A DNA stretch of 64,000 nt from assembly GCA_965220505.1 (NCBI GenBank), contig CBDCQE010000003.1:1-64000 (forward strand), read 5' to 3'. A program made the translations under genes and the position numbers. The DNA is from Bin87 sp965220505. Its GTDB lineage: Bacteria; Chloroflexota; Dehalococcoidia; Lucifugimonadales; UBA3495. Positions within the stretch are counted from its first letter, which is position 1, and each line of letters opens with the position of its first letter. The notes beneath the pieces are model-generated. The model saw only the letters and a program-made list of their open reading frames with translations, did no database searches and was not told the origin of the DNA. Below are positions 17,250 to 24,877 of the stretch, in pieces.

Positions 17250-17648
17250 ATGATCAACATCGATCCTGCTGTTGCTGCGGCAGCTACCAGTTTTATCACC
17301 CTGCTGGCGCTCATCGGAGGCGGGTTTTTCTGGCTGGGCAAACTCAGCAATCGGGTTGGTCAACTGGAGAACCGGGTTGACCAATTGGTTGTTGAGATGC
17401 GCGACATGCGGGAGGAGATGGCCCGCCAAGGTGCCGAGTTGCGGGAGGAGATGGCCCGCCAGGGCGCCGAGTCACGGGAGGAGATGGCCCGCCAGGGCGC
17501 CGAGTCACGGGCAGAGATGGCCCGCCAACGGAGCGAGTTGCTCGAAGAGATGCGCCGTGGCAACCAGCAGCTCCTCCTGGCTTTGGTGAACCATTCTCAC
17601 GACGGTGGCGGCCAGCCCATCTTCCGCCTGCCCGTCAATCCGGAGTGA
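17250..17648 (+). CDS. Membrane-anchored coiled-coil protein with 11-residue repeats
   Basis: This 132-residue protein has one N-terminal membrane helix (residues about 8-30), then a long coiled coil. It begins with LSNRVGQLENRVDQLVVEM and passes into four tandem 11-residue units of the type EEMARQGAELR. The C-terminus is short and uncharged (QPIFRLPVNPE). Proteins of this shape are common in bacterial genomes without known function. The repeat block is recent, as its units are nearly identical in DNA. Confidence 0.7.
   Translation: MINIDPAVAAAATSFITLLALIGGGFFWLGKLSNRVGQLENRVDQLVVEMRDMREEMARQGAELREEMARQGAESREEMARQGAESRAEMARQRSELLEEMRRGNQQLLLALVNHSHDGGGQPIFRLPVNPE
17412..17543 (+). repeat. 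33-bp tandem repeat, four units
   Basis: Units start at 17412, 17445, 17478 and 17511. Units 2 and 3 are almost identical, whereas units 1 and 4 diverge at a few bases. The period is exactly 11 codons, so the repeat lengthens the coiled coil without shifting the frame. Confidence 0.85.
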
Positions 17649-17672
17649 CCGCCCCCCTACCGGTATCCGTTC

Positions 17673-18653
17673 ATGGCCATCCTCCTCGTAGCATCCCACC
17701 GGCCCGCTGCCGGCAAGACATCCATCGCGGCGGGTTTGGCCACCCTTATCGCCCGGTCCGGCTCTAAGGTGTCTGTATGCAAGCCGGTGTCGCCGGCCGG
17801 ACGCACCGACCCCGACGCCGTTTACTTTGCCGGTAATTTCCGTGGCGGCGTCGCCGTGGCATCATCGGAGGACGACCCCGGTCTGGAAGCGGCCGCCAGC
17901 GCGGTGCGCTCGCTGACCGGCATCAGCGAGCATGTCATCGTTGAGGCGGCCAACCCGGCCACCGGTTCCGGCGTAACCTCAGCCATCGTATCCGGACTGG
18001 CGGAGCGGCTCTCGGCTCGCGTGGTGGCAGTCTTCGGTTACGAACCGAACATCTCCGCGGTAGGGGTTTCCGGTGCGGTGGCTACCCTCGGGTCGCGGCT
18101 GGCCGGCGTGGTAATCAATGAGACGCCCCGATACCGAGCCCAGCGAGTGACGACCCTCCTGTCCGAGCTTTCCACCGCCGGGGTGCCGGTAATCGGCACT
18201 ATGCCGGAAGACCGCACCATGCTGTCGCTGAACCTGGAGCAACTGGAGTCCAACCTTGCTGGCCGCTGGGAATTGGAGCCGGAGGACCACGACATTTGGA
18301 TCGACCGCTTCCTCATCGGCGGAAACATCATGGACTCCGGCGCCGGCTATTTCGGGCGTTATGAACACCAGGCGGTGATCACCCGCGCCGAACGACCCGA
18401 CATCCAGATGGCGTCCCTGATGCAGGACACGCGTTGCCTGGTGCTGACCGGCGGCTCGCGACCCACCGAATACATCAGGGTCGAGGCGGCCAAGCGGAAT
18501 GTGCCCGTCCTGCTGGTGGATCAGGGTACCGTGGCCACAGCCGACGCCGTCGGCGGCCTGATGGGCGCCGTTGTGCCCCACGCCCGGCACAAGGCCGAGT
18601 GCATGGCCGACCTGCTGGCGGGTCAGGTAGATCTGGACGCCCTGCTGGCGTGA
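17673..18653 (+). CDS. P-loop ATPase with DRTGG domain (phosphotransacetylase N-terminal-like)
   Basis: This 326-residue protein has an N-terminal BioD/CobQ-type P-loop (SHRPAAGKTSIAAGLA). A DRTGG domain follows in the second half, around residues 205-315 (FLIGGNIMDSGAGYF, LVLTGGSRPTEYIRVEA). This pairing is that of the regulatory N-terminus of long phosphotransacetylases, here without the catalytic Pta domain. Stand-alone forms are frequent in Chloroflexota and archaea, and their role is unproven. A hairpin terminator follows the stop. Confidence 0.85.
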   Translation: MAILLVASHRPAAGKTSIAAGLATLIARSGSKVSVCKPVSPAGRTDPDAVYFAGNFRGGVAVASSEDDPGLEAAASAVRSLTGISEHVIVEAANPATGSGVTSAIVSGLAERLSARVVAVFGYEPNISAVGVSGAVATLGSRLAGVVINETPRYRAQRVTTLLSELSTAGVPVIGTMPEDRTMLSLNLEQLESNLAGRWELEPEDHDIWIDRFLIGGNIMDSGAGYFGRYEHQAVITRAERPDIQMASLMQDTRCLVLTGGSRPTEYIRVEAAKRNVPVLLVDQGTVATADAVGGLMGAVVPHARHKAECMADLLAGQVDLDALLA

Positions 18654-18679
18654 CGCTCTGCTAACCGGCGCGTTCGTAG

Positions 18680-18704
18680 GGGCGAATCGTTATTCGCCCT
18701 TTTT
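18680..18704 (+). terminator. Intrinsic terminator built from the GGGCGAAT palindrome family
   Basis: GGGCGAAT (18680-18687) pairs with ATTCGCCC (18692-18699) around CGTT and is followed by five T residues. It belongs to the repeat family also seen at 42657 and 62931. Its T-run overlaps the stop codon of the convergent gene. Confidence 0.85.
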
Positions 18705-18997
18705 CAGTCTTGCATCTCGAACCGCTCGGACTCCGGCGGGCGGGACCAGAGATCGTCCGCGCCGGCCATTGCCACGGCCCGCTCGGGGCTGGCCCTCCAG
18801 GCGTCGTAGATCTCGTTGCTGTCCCAGGTCACCAGGGTCGAGATCTTGGTAGGATCGGCCAGCGAGACAAAGGTCTGCCTGGCGCCGAAGCCGGGCGCTT
18901 TGCTCTGCGCCACACCGTTCCGGTCCAGCAACGTCTTCGCCTCTTCCACCTTGTCTTCCTTGGCCCAGTGGTGGGTCAGTACTCCTATCAGCGCCAT
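18704..18997 (-). CDS. Small dimeric alpha/beta-barrel protein (antibiotic-biosynthesis-monooxygenase-like)
   Basis: This 97-residue protein has the layout of an ABM/ferredoxin-like barrel: an N-terminal strand IGVLTHHWA, a helix with KVEEAKTLLDRNGVAQ, a strand TFVSLADPTKISTLVTW and a helix IYDAWRASPER. The start has AGGAGG nine bases upstream. The family includes small monooxygenases and stress proteins. The assignment rests on pattern only. Confidence 0.6.
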   Translation of the reverse strand: MALIGVLTHHWAKEDKVEEAKTLLDRNGVAQSKAPGFGARQTFVSLADPTKISTLVTWDSNEIYDAWRASPERAVAMAGADDLWSRPPESERFEMQD

Positions 18998-19075
18998 CGC
19001 TGCGTCCTCCTGATCAGGTTCGATTGGTTGCCGGATGTTGGCGGATGGTGGGCGGTGTCGGTTTTCGGGTTGGCC

Positions 19076-20410
19076 TCAGCAGCGGCCCCACGGGAATATC
19101 ACCCTGGACTTCAGGCCTTCCTTGCGCACGTGCAGTACCTTGCCCAGGATGTAGGCCACCAGCGCCGCTCCGATGCTGAACACGGCCCCCATTTTGCCCG
19201 GTTCCTGGAACGGTGAATCCCCGGGGAATGCCTTTCCGGCCACGAACAGCGCCACCGTCAGCCCGAGGCCCGCGACAACCCCGGTGACCACCAGGTGCCG
19301 CACGCCCATTCCCGGCGGCAGCGGGAAACCGATCAGCGACGCTGCCCAGGAGAACAAAGTTACGCCAATGGCTTTGCCCACTATCAGCGAGGCCAGGACC
19401 ATCATGGTAACCCAACCGATGCTGGTGAACGCCACGCCGGCGTTGGCAAAGGCAAACAAAAACAAGCCGTAGTCCACGAAGGGTTTGAGCTGGTGCTCGA
19501 ACTGCTCCAGCACGCCATGGCCCCCATGCTCGGCGGCGCTCGCGTGATGTGTGGCATCCGTGGAGTGGGGATGCGGTGCGGTTTCCACAGCGTGCGCGTG
19601 TTCCTGCTCCTCCTCGTGGGACCCTGCGCGGTGGATGACAGCGGGCATGAACGGCACGATGGGCACCAGCGCCAGTGCCGGTTCCACCCCCGCCTTGGCC
19701 AGACCGACCCAGGACAGCGCGCCGCCGACCAGGATGTACACCGGCCACCATCGCACTCGAAAGCGCCGCAGTGCGTAGGAGGCCGCCATGCCGCCCACCA
19801 CGAAGAGGAGCCATATGGGTTCCACCGGATGATGCGGATCCGGGTAGAAGACGGCGATGATCACCAGCCCGATGGCGTCGTCGGCCACCGCCAGGAGCAG
19901 GAGAAAGTTCACGGCCGGATGCATGGGGCCGAACACAACCCGCGCCACCAGCCAGGCCAGCGCGATGTCCGTGGCGGTGGGAATCGCCCATCCGTTGGCG
20001 ACCGCGCCGAAATCGTCGGTCCCTCCGTAAAAAACCCAGGTGAGCGCGAAGTACATACCCACGGGGCCGAACACGCCGCCCAGCGTCCCGGCCAGCGGGT
20101 TGATGGCCCGGCGCAGGGGGTTGAGCACCCCGCCCGGCAACGTCGACTCGGTGATCTCCTTCGCGGCGATGCCGAAAAAAAGGCACATGAACATACCGTT
20201 GATGATGAAATGGATCGTCAACGGGTGCCCAAACACGTAGGCATGATCGCCCAGCGGGTGGAAGTCGACCAGCACCTCGTACCAGTGCTGATTGACATTG
20301 GCGGCAACCAACCCGAGCACCACACCCAGGATCAGCGGCAGCGAGAACTCCTGCACGAAGTTCGTCAGCCTTACGAGTTGGCGTGTCGGTTGTGCAACTT
20401 GGGCATGCAT
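19076..20410 (-). CDS. nhaA: Na+/H+ antiporter NhaA with histidine-rich loop
   Basis: This 444-residue inner-membrane protein has NhaA landmarks: GMFMCLFFGIAAKEI, the WAIPTATDIALA segment and LLLLAVADDAIGLVIIAVFY with the paired aspartates of the ion site. It exchanges cytoplasmic sodium for protons. Between helices in the middle, around residues 265-305, lies an insertion rich in His, Glu and Ala (EEEQEHAHAVETAPHPH) that ordinary NhaA proteins lack. No clear ribosome-binding site precedes the ATG at 20410. Confidence 0.93.
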   Translation of the reverse strand: MHAQVAQPTRQLVRLTNFVQEFSLPLILGVVLGLVAANVNQHWYEVLVDFHPLGDHAYVFGHPLTIHFIINGMFMCLFFGIAAKEITESTLPGGVLNPLRRAINPLAGTLGGVFGPVGMYFALTWVFYGGTDDFGAVANGWAIPTATDIALAWLVARVVFGPMHPAVNFLLLLAVADDAIGLVIIAVFYPDPHHPVEPIWLLFVVGGMAASYALRRFRVRWWPVYILVGGALSWVGLAKAGVEPALALVPIVPFMPAVIHRAGSHEEEQEHAHAVETAPHPHSTDATHHASAAEHGGHGVLEQFEHQLKPFVDYGLFLFAFANAGVAFTSIGWVTMMVLASLIVGKAIGVTLFSWAASLIGFPLPPGMGVRHLVVTGVVAGLGLTVALFVAGKAFPGDSPFQEPGKMGAVFSIGAALVAYILGKVLHVRKEGLKSRVIFPWGRC

Positions 20411-20525
20411 CGAATTCGGGAGGATGAAAGAGCGGCGGCGGATGAGTCCGGCGGCAATTTTACCACCAAATTCTCCGCGCGCCCGATCCGGCCGGCATGA
20501 CTTCTACGCGGGGACAACGTTCGTG

Positions 20526-20555
20526 TTGACAATGACGAGCCTGCGCCGCCAAAAT
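20526..20555 (+). promoter_or_regulatory. Weak candidate promoter upstream of the amidase pair
   Basis: TTGACA (20526-20531) and CAAAAT (20550-20555) are spaced by 18 bp, ahead of the GTG at 20618. The -10 match is poor. Confidence 0.3.
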
Positions 20556-20617
20556 TGCGCCATCGTGAGCCCGAAAGCCGGGCCCTTTCGCTTCTACCCC
20601 AGCATGTGAGGTGCCTA

Positions 20618-20818
20618 GTGGCAGATCTGAACGACGCCGATGTTCGGGCTTTGGCAAAAGCCGCGGATATCAACATCCCCGACGATTTGGTCGCCGAGGT
20701 GAGAGAATCGCTGAATGGGCTGCTCGAGGCCCTGGCCGCCATCACCGAGCCGGACGTAGCCAACATCCAACCGCTGCCAATCATCGTGTCCGAAACGGCG
20801 CGCAAGCAGGAGGGGTAA
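20618..20818 (+). CDS. GatC/AtzG-like small subunit (DUF4089-like)
   Basis: This 66-residue protein starts at GTG after GAGG. It is mostly helical, with a pattern of DVRALAKAADINIPDDLVAEV, then LLEALAAITEPDV. That resembles AtzG and GatC, small chains that wrap and stabilise an amidase-signature partner. Its TAA overlaps the ATG of the adjoining amidase by one base (TAATG), as expected for a stoichiometric complex. The family call is by shape and context. Confidence 0.6.
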   Translation: MADLNDADVRALAKAADINIPDDLVAEVRESLNGLLEALAAITEPDVANIQPLPIIVSETARKQEG

Positions 20819-22242
20819 TGATGCCCGACGCCAACATCTGCTACCTCTCCGCCACTGAGTTGGGCGAGCGCATCGCCGCCGGCGAGGTTTCGTCGCTGGA
20901 TGCCACCGAGGCTTACCTGGAGCGGATCGCCAGTCTGGACGGCAACTACGCTTCGTACATCACAGTAACCGCCGACCGCGCCCGCGAGGACGCGCGGCGC
21001 GCCGACGCCGAGATTGCCGCCGGAAACCGCCGTGGACCGCTGCACGGGGTGCCAGTTGCCGTCAAGGACCAGTTCGACACCGCCGGCATCCTCACCACCA
21101 ACGGATCGACCATCCTCGGCGAGAACATTCCCAGCGAGGACGCCACCATCATGGAGCGGCTGAAGGTGGCCGGCACCGTGCTGCTGGGCAAGCTCAACAT
21201 GAGCGAGTACGCCAGTGGCGACGCCTTCCGCCACCCCTACGGCCGGCCGCGCAACCCGTGGGATACGCGACGCAATCCCGGCACCTCCAGCAGCGGTTCA
21301 GGAGCGGCCACCGCTGCGTTCCTGTGCGCCACCTCGCTGGGCGAGGACACCGGCGGCAGCATCCGCGGACCCGCGGCGTTCTGTGGCCTGGTCGGCATCC
21401 GGCCCACGTTAGGACTGGTCAGCCGGCATGGTGTATTCGGAGCCAGTTGGTCCATGGACACGGCCGGGCCAATCTCGCGTACCGTCACCGATTGCGCTCA
21501 TACCCTGGCCGCCATCGCGGGCCACGATCCCAGGGACCCGCAGTCGTGGGACGTTCCCGTCCCGGACTACGTCGCTGCGCTGGACGGCGATATCAACGGC
21601 CTCAAGGTGGGTCTCATCTCCGAACGGGTGCACACCGATGCCAACGATCCCGAGGTTCGCGATGCCGTAATCGCGGCCGCCGCCGTGCTGGCTGGCCTCG
21701 GCGCCGACGTTCGGGAAGTGTCGATCCCGCTGATCGTCAACTCGTCGGAGATCTCCTACGGCATCATCAGCAGCGACGCTGCCATGCTGAACTGGGACAT
21801 CATCTCCACCGATCGGTTGCGCGAATTGGACCATAACAACCAGGTGCGCCTCCTCATGGGCAGCATCCTGCCGGCCAAGGTATACCAGAAATCGACCCGC
21901 CTTCGTGATGCGCTCCGCACGGAGATCCTGGCTGCGCTGGACGAGGTGGACGTCCTGGTGATGCCGGCCTCCTCCGTGCCCGCCACGCTGATCCCGGAAA
22001 CCACCGGCCTCGGCACCAAGGAGGACGTCATCGCCGGATTCAAGGGACGACGCGGGTTCACCGCCCCCTTCAACCTGGCGAACCTGCCCGCGCTGTCCAT
22101 CAACTGCGGCTTTACCGCGTCCGGCCTGCCCATTGGGCTGCAGATCGCTGGTAAAGCCTTCGACGAGACCACCCTGTTCCGCGCCGCCTATGCCTACGAG
22201 CAGGCGACGGACTGGGGGGAGCGACGGCCGCCGGGGGTATAA
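20818..22242 (+). CDS. Amidase-signature family hydrolase (AtzE/GatA-like)
   Basis: This 474-residue enzyme has the Ser-cisSer-Lys machinery: the lysine in VPVAVKDQFDTAG, the cis-serine region in NPGTSSSGSGAA and the nucleophile in EDTGGSIRGPAAFCG. It hydrolyses an amide bond, but the substrate cannot be inferred. Partnership with the small upstream protein suggests an AtzE-like complex and not the tRNA amidotransferase, since no gatB is nearby. Confidence 0.92.
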   Translation: MMPDANICYLSATELGERIAAGEVSSLDATEAYLERIASLDGNYASYITVTADRAREDARRADAEIAAGNRRGPLHGVPVAVKDQFDTAGILTTNGSTILGENIPSEDATIMERLKVAGTVLLGKLNMSEYASGDAFRHPYGRPRNPWDTRRNPGTSSSGSGAATAAFLCATSLGEDTGGSIRGPAAFCGLVGIRPTLGLVSRHGVFGASWSMDTAGPISRTVTDCAHTLAAIAGHDPRDPQSWDVPVPDYVAALDGDINGLKVGLISERVHTDANDPEVRDAVIAAAAVLAGLGADVREVSIPLIVNSSEISYGIISSDAAMLNWDIISTDRLRELDHNNQVRLLMGSILPAKVYQKSTRLRDALRTEILAALDEVDVLVMPASSVPATLIPETTGLGTKEDVIAGFKGRRGFTAPFNLANLPALSINCGFTASGLPIGLQIAGKAFDETTLFRAAYAYEQATDWGERRPPGV

Positions 22243-22243
22243 T
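22238..22243 (+). promoter_or_regulatory. Possible -10 element of the first HEPN-type module
   Basis: A perfect TATAAT overlaps the stop of the amidase, 52 bp before the next ATG. No good -35 is visible. Confidence 0.3.
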
Positions 22244-22294
22244 CGACTGCGATTGCCCTTTGATAACCCAACCCGGAAATTGCGAGGACGGGCC

Positions 22295-22597
22295 ATGTCT
22301 TTCAGCCCCGACACTCTGGAGAAGGTGGCCGACATCGCCAGAGACTTGCTCAACGAACGCTTTGGGAATGATCTGGTTTTCGACCCCGTTTTCGCGAAGT
22401 CGCTGGTCGACCACTACGGCGACGACTACATCCAACTGTACCTGGTGTTCGACGGTGACGAGAAAAAGCTGGATTTGGATTGGACCATCGGCATGGTCTT
22501 TGAGATGGAGCCTGCCCTGAATGAGATAGGAGTGTACGACCTACCTGGGAAATTCTTCATCAAGAAATCCGAGTGGGAAGAGGGGCCTCCCAAGTAG
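22295..22597 (+). CDS. Uncharacterised partner of HEPN-type protein, copy 1
   Basis: This 100-residue acidic alpha/beta protein opens with a helix (TLEKVADIARDLLNERFG), then strands YIQLYLVFDG and IGVYDLPGKFFIKKSEW. It is clearly homologous to the 111-residue product at 36795: both share a D-[DE]-[YF]-x5-[VI] strand, an EPxLxxIGV block and a final (I/P)KxE(W/Y) segment. Each copy sits directly in front of a HEPN-type gene (here 4 bp apart). I do not recognise the family. An antitoxin or a substrate-recognition role is an inference from the layout. Confidence 0.7.
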   Translation: MSFSPDTLEKVADIARDLLNERFGNDLVFDPVFAKSLVDHYGDDYIQLYLVFDGDEKKLDLDWTIGMVFEMEPALNEIGVYDLPGKFFIKKSEWEEGPPK

Positions 22598-22601
22598 TCG
22601 G

Positions 22602-23081
22602 ATGAACCCACCGGATCTGATTGCAATCGCCCGTCATCTGGCGGCCGGTGGCGGACGCCCCGGGCGTCCCCGTCAGACCGACCTGTGCCGCGCGGTCAGC
22701 GCGGCCTACTACGCGATGTTCCATACCCTGGCCCGGTGCGGCGCCGACCTGCTGGCCGGCGCAACCCGCGCCGACCGCAGCCAACCCGCCTGGGAGCAGA
22801 CCTACCGAGCGTTGGAGCACGGCCACGCTATGAATCAATGCCGGAATCGCTCCATCATGAGGCGATTCCCGCAAGATATCCAACAATTCGGCAACCACTT
22901 CGCTGAAATGCAGCGTTACCGTCACTACGCGGACTATGCGCCTGGGACCGATTTTGATCGCTTTCGCGTTGCTCGCCTGGTCGATCAAACTCACCAGATC
23001 ATCAGCCAATTCAACAGCGTAACCGTCAGAGACCGCCGCGCCTTCGCCATCTACGTGCTGTTCCGGACGCGCCGGGATTAG
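22602..23081 (+). CDS. HEPN-type helical protein, copy 1
   Basis: This 159-residue all-helical protein has the HEPN-like first helix motif LCRAVSAAYYAMFHTLARC and, further on, the conserved RHYADY segment. It ends with a helix VRDRRAFAIYVLFRTR. A homologue with the same two motifs is at 37130. Many HEPN proteins are RNases in toxin-antitoxin or defence systems, but the canonical R-x4-6-H is not clearly conserved between the two copies. RNase activity is therefore unproven. Confidence 0.72.
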   Translation: MNPPDLIAIARHLAAGGGRPGRPRQTDLCRAVSAAYYAMFHTLARCGADLLAGATRADRSQPAWEQTYRALEHGHAMNQCRNRSIMRRFPQDIQQFGNHFAEMQRYRHYADYAPGTDFDRFRVARLVDQTHQIISQFNSVTVRDRRAFAIYVLFRTRRD

Positions 23082-23097
23082 CGGGAAGGACTAACCG

Positions 23098-23469
23098 ATG
23101 CTGACCACAGATCACGCCCAAACCGCAGAGGGTTTCCTGGCCGATTCGGACCGGGAGTTTGACGCCGGCGATACGTTGCAGGCGTCCGAGAAACTCTGGG
23201 GAGCGGCGGCGCACGCCATCATGGCGGTGGCGCAGCAGCGGGGGTTGGATCACGGCACCCACCGGGCGTTGATCAATGCAGCCCGGACAATCGCCGATGC
23301 CGTGGACAGTGAGTTAATCCGGACAGAAATGCGCTTGGGCATATCGGCGGCGCAGCACTTTCACTCCAACTTTTACAATAGAACGATGGAACCTGAAGAC
23401 ATCGAGTATGACCGTCCGCTGGTGCATCGCTACGTTGCGCTGATGCTCACATTCTTGGACCAGGAGTAG
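23098..23469 (+). CDS. PaREP1/HEPN-like small protein
   Basis: This 123-residue helical protein has the PaREP1-like core: a first helix with FDAGDTLQASEKLWGAAAHAI, then a basic/histidine loop DHGTHRALINAA and a second helix pair with AQHFHSNFYNRTMEP. It starts after GGAAGGA, 16 bp downstream of the HEPN-type gene, so the three genes probably form one transcript. The role is unknown. Confidence 0.6.
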   Translation: MLTTDHAQTAEGFLADSDREFDAGDTLQASEKLWGAAAHAIMAVAQQRGLDHGTHRALINAARTIADAVDSELIRTEMRLGISAAQHFHSNFYNRTMEPEDIEYDRPLVHRYVALMLTFLDQE

Positions 23470-23475
23470 TTACCG

Positions 23476-24825
23476 ATGCCCAACCCTAACGAACTCACCG
23501 CCGCCCAAGCCGCCCGCGCCATCGCCCGGCGCGAACTCACGGCCGTCGAACTGGCGGAAGCGTGCCTCAATCGTATCGAAGCCCTGGACGAGCGCCTCCT
23601 GGCGTGGGTTTACGTTGACCGCGAAACGGTGCTCGCCGATGCCCGCCGGGCCGACGCCGCGGTGGCGGAGGGACGACCGTTGGGCCCGCTGCACGGCGTT
23701 CCCGTCGGGCTCAAGGACATCTACTATACTGCTGGAATCCCGACCAAGGCGGGCAGCGAGGTTTACAAGGATTTCGTGCCCGACTACGATGCAACTTCGC
23801 TGACCCTGCTCAGGAAGGCGGGAGCGCTGATGCTGGGCAAGGCCGTGACCACCGAGTTCGCATGCCTGGACCCGTCGCCCACCTACAACCCGTGGAACCC
23901 GGCACACACGCCGGGCGGGAGCAGCAGTGGGTCGGCGGTGGCCGTGGCATCCCGGATGTGTCCGGCCGCGTTGGGCTCGCAGACGGTGGGCTCGGTTCTG
24001 CGTCCGGCCGCTTACAACGGCGTGGTTGGTTTCAAGCCTACTTTCGGCCGTGTCAGTCGCTACGGCGTGGTTCCGGTGAGCTGGAACCTGGACACCGTGG
24101 GCTGGCTGGTGCGCACGGTGGAAGACGCGGCGTTGCTGCTGCAGGTGATGGCCGGCCCGGACGTGGCCGATCCGGTGTCCTCCCGAGAGCCGGTGGGCGA
24201 CTACCTGTCGGCCATCGCGGAGCCGCCGGCGCCGCGCATCGGGCTGCTGCGTCGTTACTTCTACGAGGGAGCGGATAACGAGAGCCGCCGCCACCTTGAC
24301 GCCGTAGCCGAACGGTTGGCCGAGGCGGGGGCGGAGATCGAGGAGATCCCCCTGGAGGAGAGCATCGAATCGGCCTACGTGGACCAGCGCCTGATCATGG
24401 CGGTGGAGGCAGCGGCCTTCCACGAGCCGATGTACCGGCGTCAGGCCGAGGACTACCAACCCAAACTGCGGGCGATGCTGGCCGAGGGCCTTGCGGTGGA
24501 CGGGATCGACTATTCCCGCGCCCTGGAGCGGCGCCGACAATTCACCACGGACATGGAGGAGGCGGCCAGGCAATGCGACGTGCTGCTCACCCCGGGCGCG
24601 CCGTCGCCTCCGCAGGCCGACCGCACCAACACGGGCGACCCGGCATTCCAGGGCCCGTGGACATCGTGCGGCTTCCCGGCCATCGCCCTGCCCTCCGGCC
24701 TGGCGGAATCCGGCGTGCCGCTGGGCATCCAGATGGTAGCGTCGCCGTTTGCCGAGGCTCGTCTCCTGTCCGCCGCCGCCTGGTGCGAGAGCGTGCTGGG
24801 CGTGTCGCTGAACCCGCCGCTGTAA
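23476..24825 (+). CDS. Amidase-signature family hydrolase (second)
   Basis: This 449-residue enzyme has the lysine in VPVGLKDIYYTAG, the cis-serine region in HTPGGSSSGSAVAV and the nucleophile region in LGSQTVGSVLRPAAYNGV. Here the usual GGS is TVGSVLRP, a known variation. It starts 6 bp after the previous stop, on GGAG. It is only distantly similar to the amidase at 20818 and has no small partner gene. Substrate unknown. Confidence 0.9.
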   Translation: MPNPNELTAAQAARAIARRELTAVELAEACLNRIEALDERLLAWVYVDRETVLADARRADAAVAEGRPLGPLHGVPVGLKDIYYTAGIPTKAGSEVYKDFVPDYDATSLTLLRKAGALMLGKAVTTEFACLDPSPTYNPWNPAHTPGGSSSGSAVAVASRMCPAALGSQTVGSVLRPAAYNGVVGFKPTFGRVSRYGVVPVSWNLDTVGWLVRTVEDAALLLQVMAGPDVADPVSSREPVGDYLSAIAEPPAPRIGLLRRYFYEGADNESRRHLDAVAERLAEAGAEIEEIPLEESIESAYVDQRLIMAVEAAAFHEPMYRRQAEDYQPKLRAMLAEGLAVDGIDYSRALERRRQFTTDMEEAARQCDVLLTPGAPSPPQADRTNTGDPAFQGPWTSCGFPAIALPSGLAESGVPLGIQMVASPFAEARLLSAAAWCESVLGVSLNPPL

Positions 24826-24877
24826 GAGCAGTCGACACGGCGGATATGCTAACAGCGGAGGCCGTTGGGAAATTACC

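Noticed and set aside
17412..17543. Regular 33-bp repeats as a possible CRISPR array
   Set aside because: There are no spacers. The repeats are in frame within a coiled-coil gene.
19295..20500. 400-codon plus-strand frame across nhaA
   Set aside because: It is antisense to clear NhaA membrane motifs and its translation is Arg/Gly/His-rich without a domain.
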